Assembly: GCA_027858355.1 (NCBI GenBank)
Contig: JAQICW010000068.1
Location: 1-7,505 of the forward strand
Direction: 5' to 3'
Origin: Desulfobacula sp.
GTDB taxonomy: Bacteria; Desulfobacterota; Desulfobacteria; Desulfobacterales; Desulfobacteraceae
DNA length: 7,505 bases
Shown here piece by piece: positions 1-5,269 of the stretch; the first letter of the stretch is position 1; each line of letters starts with the position of its first letter. A program made the position numbers and the translations under genes. Below the pieces are notes generated by a model that saw only the letters and a program-made list of their open reading frames with translations, did not search any database and was not told the DNA's origin.

Positions 1-81
1 TAAAGCTGCTGCAATCACACCCGGCACACTCTTTTTTACAGCCTGATCCGCAGTTTCTATGAATACACCTATCTTTGACAT
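1..81 (-). CDS. etfA: Electron transfer flavoprotein alpha subunit, N-terminal 27 codons (cut by window edge)
   Basis: Only the first 27 codons are visible, reading from ATG at 81-79 to the window edge. The translation begins MSKIGVFIETADQAVKKSVP, which resembles the N-terminus of ETF alpha subunits: a first beta strand of the form I-x-V-F-I-E-T, then a charged residue pair and an alanine-rich helix. ETF alpha binds FAD in its C-terminal domain, which is outside the window, and pairs with the beta subunit to carry single electrons from flavin dehydrogenases to a membrane quinone oxidoreductase. The start is supported by AAGGAG at 87-92, five bases before the ATG; this Shine-Dalgarno overlaps the etfB stop codon, and only 9 bases separate the two genes, so they should be translationally coupled. 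The fragment is short, so the call leans on the etfB-etfA gene order that is usual for this pair. Confidence 0.78.
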   Translation of the reverse strand, partial: MSKIGVFIETADQAVKKSVPGVIAAAL

Positions 82-86
82 GAGTT

Positions 87-92
87 CTCCTT
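87..92 (-). promoter_or_regulatory. Ribosome binding site of etfA
   Basis: AAGGAG lies five bases upstream of the etfA ATG and overlaps the TAA stop of etfB (91-93). It fixes the etfA start and suggests coupled translation. Confidence 0.75.
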
Positions 93-858
93 AAATAACC
101 TTTTCTTCTTCTCGTAAAATTTTCACCAGACAGGTAACGATCTCCTCCGTGGTTCCTTCCAGGATTCTGGCATTGGATCGCTCTTTAACCGGTTCAAGAC
201 TTTTGAGCTGGCATCCTGCATCGTCCATAATTTCCAGGCTTGAAATATCAATAGTTTTAATCTGTTTTTTCTTTGCCTTGAGTATATCGGGCAGTTTGGG
301 AAATCTGGGTTCGTTTAATCCCTTTGTGGCACCGATGATACATGGTGTCCTGACAGCCAGAGTTTCCTTTGCACCACCGTCGATTTCCCGCTGAACAATA
401 GCGGTTGAGCCTTCTAAAGAAAAGGCCACTACAGCCGTGACAACGGGAAGGTCCAGCTCAACTCCCAGGCGGTATGGGGTCTGCATGTCTTCGCTGTCCA
501 CAGATTGTTTTCCCATAAAAATAAGATCGCCTGGGCCATCTGTTTCAATTACCTTTGCCAGGGCCTTTGCAATAAGAGTACTGGAGGGGAATTGTTCATC
601 GGTTTTCACCAGAATGCTGCGGTGAACCCCCATGGCCATGATTGATTTCAAGGTGTTTGCCGCAGATTCATTTCCCACACATATAGCAATTACTTCACCA
701 ACTCCTGCCTTTTCCACCAATGAGATTGCCTCTTCCACACCATATTCATCATAGGGGTTGGGGACATATTTTACACCTCGGTCATACTCACGATTGTTGA
801 CAATATTAATATTTGCCGCTGTGTCCGGAACATGTTTGACACACACATAAATGCGCAT
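91..858 (-). CDS. etfB: Electron transfer flavoprotein beta subunit
   Basis: This is a 255-aa protein, the usual size for ETF beta. The start MRIYVCVKHVPDT and the block VPNPYDEYGVEEAI (about residues 32-45) are typical of the family. The ETF-beta signature is visible in the C-terminal half as V-Q-R-E-I-D-G-G-A-K-E followed by R-T-P-C-I-I-G and the conserved loop N-E-P-R-F-P-K-L. In the family, the beta subunit binds AMP structurally and forms the docking face for partner dehydrogenases; it is cytosolic. AGGAAA at 865-870 sits six bases upstream of the ATG. The gene lies downstream of a dimethylglycine-dehydrogenase-like flavoprotein, a family that in mitochondria hands electrons to ETF, so the likely job is to collect electrons from N-methyl oxidation. 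I cannot tell from the sequence alone whether the complex is a simple carrier or an electron-bifurcating ETF. The stop is TAA. Confidence 0.95.
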   Translation of the reverse strand: MRIYVCVKHVPDTAANINIVNNREYDRGVKYVPNPYDEYGVEEAISLVEKAGVGEVIAICVGNESAANTLKSIMAMGVHRSILVKTDEQFPSSTLIAKALAKVIETDGPGDLIFMGKQSVDSEDMQTPYRLGVELDLPVVTAVVAFSLEGSTAIVQREIDGGAKETLAVRTPCIIGATKGLNEPRFPKLPDILKAKKKQIKTIDISSLEIMDDAGCQLKSLEPVKERSNARILEGTTEEIVTCLVKILREEEKVI

Positions 859-890
859 TATTGATTTCCTTACTCTTTTTCGTGTTTATT

Positions 891-921
891 GAGGGCTTAG
901 GGCGCAGCGCCCCGAGCCCTC
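891..921 (-). other. GC-rich intercistronic stem-loop between mttB and etfB
   Basis: On the transcribed strand GAGGGCT (921-915) pairs perfectly with AGCCCTC (897-891), then a 2x2 internal loop, then an inner stem GGGC(G)/(C)GCCC around a 3-5 base loop. It begins seven bases after the mttB TAA stop (928-930). No T-run follows in either direction, so it is not a canonical intrinsic terminator. It could stabilise the 3' end of an upstream mRNA segment, cause partial termination, or be a copy of a palindromic intergenic repeat. Its GC content contrasts with the AT-rich DNA around it. Confidence 0.6.
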
Positions 922-927
922 GTTAAA

Positions 928-2400
928 TTATTCCTTGATTCCCAGTTCAGCCTCAGCACCTTCAATAATGGCGCGCACTTTTTTGAGTACCTCGTCTGAA
1001 AGTTGAGGGGGTTTATAGGTTTCGAGAATATGTTTCACCTCATCACAGGCCCGCTCATAGGCGTCCTTGGAGCCAGCCTTTTCCCATCTGGGTCTCATCC
1101 TTCGATCCATCAATTTGGGACTTGTTGTCAGCCGCATGTGTTTAAATGTGGTTTCATGGGCAAGATAATCCTTAAAGGGTCCGATCTCCTTGATCGTATC
1201 CAGAGAAAGGGTTTCATCATTGACCTCAATACCTCTCACAGTTCTTTTTATTAATCCGGCAACTTCATTGTCCAATACCAGTTGTGCCAGGTCGAAAGTA
1301 ATTCCCATTTCCAGCATTCCCGAACCGTAAATAACGTTGCACCCTGACAACGCTGGCAAGAGACCGGTTATGGTTTTTTCGTGACCCGACTGGTAATCGG
1401 TAACTTTGCTGTCGCCCTAGCCACCGGCGGCAAAAACGGGCAGGCTGTAATACCTGGCAAGTCTTGACACTGCGGCATTGATCATAGCCGTTTCCGGTGA
1501 TCCAACCGTGGCAGTGGCCTGCTTTAAGTCCAGAGGACAGGTGGAACTGCCATAAATAAATGCAGTCCCTTTTTTGACTAGCTGGCTCAATACAAGGCTG
1601 GACAGCACCTCGGTATTCTGTTGCACAAGGGTGCCTGCAATGTGGATGGGAGAGGAACCGCCTGACATGGCCATGCCGATACAGTTGACCCCCATGCCGT
1701 TCATGGCCGCCTCAATTATGATTTCACAATGGTGGGAGGACAGCTTTAAAGGACTTATGGGGCAGGTGACAAAGGTAAGGAAAGGTCTTTCCCTGAACTT
1801 GTCTTCGCCTCCGGCAATGGCCCAGCACATTTCTATAATTTTACCGCATTGATACCGATCCACAGGTCCCAGCCAGTGGTGTTTGGTGGTATTGGTCAAA
1901 GAGGCTTCAGCATTGTGCAGGGCCTGGACAGAATGGTGTTTGTCATGGGAGAGCATACACCGTTCATAGGTTTCTATATGTTCCAGGTAATCAATGAGCC
2001 GGGCAGCCATCTCCACATCATTTTTAGTTGTTTCTCTGTGTTCTCCCGTGTAGGGATCAACAAACATGATCCCTTCGCCAAAGTTGGTAAAGGTTACCCT
2101 GTTGGCCTCCAGCATTACATCGCTTTCCGGTATTCGGCCGTAGGCGTGAAAGCTGTCTGGTGTCGAACGTATGCAATCTTCCACCAGATATGGGGGAAAG
2201 GTGACCACCTTGTTTTTTTCATTGACATCAGCACCGCCGATTTTGAAAATTTCCCTGGCTTCTTCACTTTCCACGTATACGCCCGTGGTTTTCAGTATCT
2301 CAAGGGTCCCCAGATGAATTTCATACAATTCATCCTCCGTGAGGACATTGAGACTGAAGCCGCCGCTGGAAAGCTTGCCTGACTTGATAGGTCGCTTCAT
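928..2400 (-). CDS. mttB: Trimethylamine:corrinoid methyltransferase MttB with in-frame TAG (pyrrolysine)
   Basis: Read through the TAG at 1417-1419 this is a 490-aa protein with residue 328 as pyrrolysine, close to the roughly 495 aa and Pyl position near 334 known for methanogen MttB. MttB transfers a methyl group from trimethylamine to the cobalt of a cognate corrinoid protein, leaving dimethylamine. MttB-superfamily blocks occur on both sides of the TAG: the N-terminal I-L-K-T-T-G-V-Y-V-E-S segment, the core MAMSGGSSPIHIAGTL then L-A-R-Y-Y-S-L-P-V-F-A-A-G-G just before the TAG, then GDSKVTDYQSGHEKT just after, and the C-terminal I-K-E-I-G-P-F-K-D-Y-L and W-E-K-A-G. The frame is the same on both sides, with no other stop until TAA at 928-930. 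AAAGGAG at 2407-2413 supports the ATG. No corrinoid protein or pyl genes are in the window. A pseudogene is the alternative, but conservation beyond the TAG argues against it. Confidence 0.93.
1417..1419 (-). other. In-frame UAG codon, predicted pyrrolysine (residue 328 of MttB)
   Basis: The codons around it read Gly-Gly-TAG-Gly-Asp-Ser-Lys. In Pyl-containing MttB the pyrrolysine sits in the same kind of context, after a Gly-Gly turn and before a small-Asp-Ser-Lys motif. Its side chain is proposed to bind and orient trimethylamine in the active site. The placement at two thirds of the protein and the uninterrupted homology afterwards make a chance nonsense mutation unlikely. Confidence 0.92.
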
Positions 2401-2406
2401 GTTATA

Positions 2407-2413
2407 CTCCTTT
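2407..2413 (-). promoter_or_regulatory. Ribosome binding site of mttB
   Basis: AAAGGAG lies six bases upstream of the mttB ATG. It supports this start and lies inside the short spacer after the flavoprotein gene. Confidence 0.8.
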
Positions 2414-2450
2414 ATTCAATTTGCCATTTAGCACAATCTATAAATGTACG

Positions 2451-2494
2451 ATCAAAGTATATACTATCTGGACTTGCTTGGTCTATACTTTGAT
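2451..2494 (-). repeat. 11-bp perfect inverted repeat over the TAG stop of the flavoprotein gene
   Basis: ATCAAAGTATA (arm 2451-2461 on the plus strand) is the exact reverse complement of TATACTTTGAT (2484-2494), with a 22-base spacer. In the mRNA the 5' arm is the end of the flavoprotein coding sequence and includes the U and A of its UAG codon (2483-2485). The 3' arm lies in the 82-base gap before mttB. A small nested GAC/GUC pairing is possible in the loop. The stem is AT-rich, so stability is moderate. It may affect decoding of the UAG, translation of mttB or mRNA processing, or may be a protein-binding dyad. Confidence 0.6.
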
Positions 2495-4930
2495 GGATTT
2501 TCCTTCAGGGTCATAGGGTGCTTTTAAATGAAGAGTGATGGGATATTTTTTATCTTCCACCTCAATTTCATAGTCACCGTCCATGATCCATTCATCACTG
2601 ATCCCATCTTCATTGGAAAGATAAACCATGCCAATGGAATGCCCTGTGACATGGGCATAGGAACCATGGGTGTTTTCACCAACGATCCTGCCATTACAAT
2701 AAATGGGCTCATCATGGTAGATTAAAGGTTCAGGATCATCTATGGTAAAGATAACCAGTTTTTGCTTTATGCCTTCTTGTTTTTGTTTGACAAGGGCGGC
2801 TTTGCCGATAAAATTCTCCTTGTTCAGTTTGACGGCAAATCCAAGACCTGCCTCATAGGGGGTAGTATCAGGGGTAATATCACTGCTCCAGTGTTTGTAA
2901 CCTTTTTCCAGTCGCAGGGAATCCAGGGCATGGAGACCGCAGAGCTTGACATTAAATTCTGCACCGGCTTCCATGAGTTTATCAAAAATGTCCTGGGCAA
3001 AGGGTGTGGGTATATAAAGTTCCCAGCCCAGCTCTCCTGCAAAACTCATGCGGATGGCAAAGGCCGTGGCATATCCTGCATTGATCTCTTTGGCTGTGGC
3101 AAAGGGAAAATCTTCATTGGAAAGATCTGCACAAGTGATTTTGTTTAAAAGATCCCTGGATTTAGGACCCATTACACCCAGCATGATATAGGACCAGGTT
3201 ACATCGGTGAGAACGGCGTTGGCATCTTCCGGTATATGGCGCATTATCCAGTCAAAATCCCGGGTGGTGGTGGCACCGACCGTTACAATGAAGAATTTAT
3301 TTTCTTCCATTTTTGTTACGGTCAGGTCAGCTTCAATGCCGCCGCGTTCATTGAGCATCTGGGTGTAGACAACCTTACCCACTGGAACGGCCACATCATT
3401 AGCGCAGATCATCTGAAGAACCTTTTGAGCATCCTTGCCCTGCATGAGGAATTTGCCCATGGAAGTCAGATCGTAAATTCCCACATTTTCTCTGATATTC
3501 ATGTGCTCTTTGGCAGAGAATTCAAACCAGTTCTGACGTCCCCAGCTGTATTCATATTTGGGTTCCACTCCTTTTGGGGCAAACCAGTTGGCCCGTTCCC
3601 AGCCTGAAACCACACCAAAGCAGGCGCCCAGATTTTTTAACCGGTCATGAATAGGGGTTTTTAAGACATCCCTGGATGAAGTTGGTTGCTTAAAGGGCCA
3701 GTGATCAGTATAGAGGTTGCCAACGGATTCCACATTGACACGCTCTTCAATGTATTTCAGGTTGTTCTGCCATTTATTGTACCGTCTGATATCCACGGGC
3801 CAGAGATCCTCTTCAGGATAACCCTGGACAATCCATGTGGCAAGGGCCATACCGGCACCACCGGCACTGGTGATTCCAACGGAGTTCATACCACAGGCCA
3901 CAAAAAAGTTTTTTACTCCTGGTGCTTCTCCCAGAAGATACGCCGTATCCGGGGTAAAGCTTTCCGGTACAGTGGTGAGATTGGTTACACCTGCTTCGGC
4001 AAAGGCAGGGACCCTTATAATGGTATTTTGAATAAACAGATCCATCTGGTCCCAGTCTTCATCCAGCTGGGTATATTCAAAATTTTCAGGAATGCCTTTA
4101 ACTCCCCATGTCTTTGCCATGGGCTCAAATCCACCCATGAGAAGGCCTTCCATTTCTTCTTTGATATAGATGTAGCCATCCATATCCCTTAAATAGGGCA
4201 TGCCTTTGTACACGCCTTCAATGGGTTCCGTGGTCATGTGCATATGTTCAGCCGCAACCAAGGGGATGCTTACGTCCACCATTTTACCCACGTCTCTTGC
4301 CCACATGCCGGCACAATTGACCACATATTCACACTGGATATTTCCTTTATCAGTTTTTACACCGGTCACAGCACCCTGGTTCATCTCAATGTCAAGAACC
4401 TTGATGTTTTCCAGAATGGTTGCGCCACCCATTCGCGCTCCCTTGGCCAGTGCCTGGGTGGTGTCTTCGGGATTGGTCACGCCGTCATCAGGCTGATACC
4501 ATACACCTGTCAAATCATCAGTGTTCATAACCGGTATAAACCGTTTGGCCTCTTCAAAGCTGATCTCTTCCATTTTGATACCAAATGCCCGGGCCATACC
4601 CAGGGATCTCAGGTATTCACTTCTTCTGGCCTGGGTCCTTGACACCCGGAGTGATCCATTCCGCTTATAACCAGTGGGCTGTCCTGTTTTTGCTTCCAGC
4701 CCGGCATATAGGGCAGCCCCATATTTTGCAAGTTTGGTCAAAGGACTTGTGGGCCAAAGTTGTCCCAGCAGACCTGCTGCTGCCCAGGACGTACCTGAAG
4801 AAATTCTTTTTCGTTCCAGCACTACTACATCTTTCCACCCCAGTTCCACCAGATGGTAGGCTGTGCTGCAACCTACAATACCGCCACCGATAATGACCAC
4901 CTGGGCATGGGTGGGTAATTGACTGCTCAT
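2483..4930 (-). CDS. FAD-dependent N-methyl amine oxidoreductase fused to GcvT aminomethyltransferase (dimethylglycine/sarcosine dehydrogenase family)
   Basis: This is an 815-aa two-part enzyme, the usual size of the dimethylglycine/sarcosine dehydrogenase family. Residues about 10-375 form a DAO-type FAD domain with the dinucleotide motif GGGIVG at 15-20 and a C-G-M-N-S-V-G-I-T-S flavin block near 346-355. Residues about 376-454 hold the family linker, including DHWPFKQP and GWERANWFAP. Residues about 465-700 are a GcvT domain with G-G-I-E-A-D-L (folate-site Asp535), SFAGELGWELYIP and S-L-R-L-E-K-G-Y. A GcvT C-terminal barrel runs to about 805. The family oxidises an N-methyl group and passes the one-carbon unit to tetrahydrofolate, with electrons going to ETF, whose genes are in this operon. 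Residue 50 is Ala where the human enzyme has its covalent-flavin His (T-W-H-A-A-G-L versus S-W-A-A-A-G-L), so FAD is probably bound non-covalently. The substrate is open: dimethylglycine, sarcosine or dimethylamine. The stop is TAG. Confidence 0.9.
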   Translation of the reverse strand: MSSQLPTHAQVVIIGGGIVGCSTAYHLVELGWKDVVVLERKRISSGTSWAAAGLLGQLWPTSPLTKLAKYGAALYAGLEAKTGQPTGYKRNGSLRVSRTQARRSEYLRSLGMARAFGIKMEEISFEEAKRFIPVMNTDDLTGVWYQPDDGVTNPEDTTQALAKGARMGGATILENIKVLDIEMNQGAVTGVKTDKGNIQCEYVVNCAGMWARDVGKMVDVSIPLVAAEHMHMTTEPIEGVYKGMPYLRDMDGYIYIKEEMEGLLMGGFEPMAKTWGVKGIPENFEYTQLDEDWDQMDLFIQNTIIRVPAFAEAGVTNLTTVPESFTPDTAYLLGEAPGVKNFFVACGMNSVGITSAGGAGMALATWIVQGYPEEDLWPVDIRRYNKWQNNLKYIEERVNVESVGNLYTDHWPFKQPTSSRDVLKTPIHDRLKNLGACFGVVSGWERANWFAPKGVEPKYEYSWGRQNWFEFSAKEHMNIRENVGIYDLTSMGKFLMQGKDAQKVLQMICANDVAVPVGKVVYTQMLNERGGIEADLTVTKMEENKFFIVTVGATTTRDFDWIMRHIPEDANAVLTDVTWSYIMLGVMGPKSRDLLNKITCADLSNEDFPFATAKEINAGYATAFAIRMSFAGELGWELYIPTPFAQDIFDKLMEAGAEFNVKLCGLHALDSLRLEKGYKHWSSDITPDTTPYEAGLGFAVKLNKENFIGKAALVKQKQEGIKQKLVIFTIDDPEPLIYHDEPIYCNGRIVGENTHGSYAHVTGHSIGMVYLSNEDGISDEWIMDGDYEIEVEDKKYPITLHLKAPYDPEGKSIKV

Positions 4931-4936
4931 GTTTTT

Positions 4937-4945
4937 ACCTCCTTA
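4937..4945 (-). promoter_or_regulatory. Strong ribosome binding site of the flavoprotein gene
   Basis: TAAGGAGGT matches nine bases of the anti-Shine-Dalgarno complement, six bases before the ATG at 4930-4928. It settles the start and predicts high translation. Confidence 0.88.
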
Positions 4946-5011
4946 TAGTAAAAGGTTTTTTATTACATTAAATTATAATGGAAACATATTATTGTTGTGC
5001 AGATGAGAAAG

Positions 5012-5028
5012 AGCAAATAGTATACCAG
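5012..5028 (-). promoter_or_regulatory. Sigma-54 (-24/-12) promoter of the flavoprotein-mttB-etf operon
   Basis: The minus strand reads CTGGTATACTATTTGCT. This fits the degenerate RpoN consensus Y-TGG-Y-A-Y-R-N4-TTGC-W, with the invariant GG and GC separated by exactly ten bases. Transcription would begin near 5001, giving a leader of about 70 bases before the ATG. Sigma-54 promoters need an NtrC-type ATPase activator, which fits a sensor kinase gene immediately upstream. The -24 element has T instead of the preferred C after TGG, so the match is good rather than perfect. The same bases contain TATACT, which could in principle serve as a sigma-70 -10 box. Confidence 0.62.
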
Positions 5029-5052
5029 ATGTATATAAAAATTATAATACCT

Positions 5053-5193
5053 TGATTTGATAGGGTTTATTGAATTGTGCCAAAAGGGATTAAATAAAAT
5101 GCGAGTCAAATATGATTTTGGCATGATTGGATAAGATCTTGAAATAAAAGAATATATTTCTTAGACTCAGGATTTTTCAAAAGTGATTTGATA
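5053..5193. repeat. Three direct repeats TGATTKGATA upstream of the sigma-54 promoter
   Basis: On the plus strand TGATTTGATA occurs at 5053-5062 and 5184-5193, and TGATTGGATA, one mismatch away, at 5124-5133. They lie roughly 45 to 175 bases upstream of the promoter, where enhancer sites of sigma-54 activators usually sit. The region also has an 8-bp palindrome AAGATCTT at 5133-5140 and a dyad GAAATA-N8-TATTTC at 5141-5160. In such AT-rich DNA short repeats arise easily, so binding is only a suggestion. Confidence 0.35.
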
Positions 5194-5226
5194 AAATTTG
5201 TTATGATATCGATTACTTATATGTGA

Positions 5227-5246
5227 AAATGCTTTTTTGAAAAGCA
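5227..5246 (-). terminator. Weak hairpin downstream of the histidine kinase gene
   Basis: TGCTTTT and AAAAGCA form a 7-bp stem with a 3-base loop (5230-5246), followed on the minus strand by ATTTTC. It starts about 23 bases after the kinase stop codon (5270-5272). The stem has only two GC pairs and the T-run is short, so termination would be leaky at best. Confidence 0.35.
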
Positions 5247-5269
5247 ATAGTGAATCAAGATGGGACCAT

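Larger units (their letters stand above)
4931..5269. other. 339-base non-coding region between kinase gene and flavoprotein operon
   Basis: This AT-rich gap has no supportable gene. It holds, from kinase to operon, a weak terminator-like hairpin (5230-5246), dyads and direct repeats that could bind a regulator (5053-5193), a sigma-54 promoter match (5012-5028), about 70 bases of predicted leader, and the Shine-Dalgarno at 4937-4945. Several TATAAT-like boxes occur by virtue of the AT content (for example 5041-5046 and 4972-4977 on the minus strand) but lack good -35 partners. Confidence 0.7.

Noticed and set aside
928..1359. A separate small gene starting at TTG 1359
   Set aside because: It is the in-frame C-terminal part of mttB after the TAG; its sequence is ordinary MttB C-terminus with no Shine-Dalgarno of its own.
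928..2400. mttB as a pseudogene broken by a nonsense codon
   Set aside because: The stop is TAG at the known Pyl site, the frame is intact on both sides, and there are no other lesions.
2401..2482. Independent promoter for mttB in the 82-base gap
   Set aside because: No convincing -35/-10 or -24/-12 pair; the short gap and shared strand favour co-transcription with the flavoprotein gene.
3686..4192. Long open frames on the plus strand, for example over 1849-2382, 3236-3607 and 3686-4192
   Set aside because: They lie antisense within well-supported coding genes, have no family resemblance or good ribosome binding sites, and are explained as shadows of those genes.
5075..5092. TTGGCAC on the minus strand near 5080 as a sigma-54 promoter
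   Set aside because: It has a good -24-like element, but no GC occurs ten bases after the GG, so the -12 half is missing. The 5012-5028 match is better.
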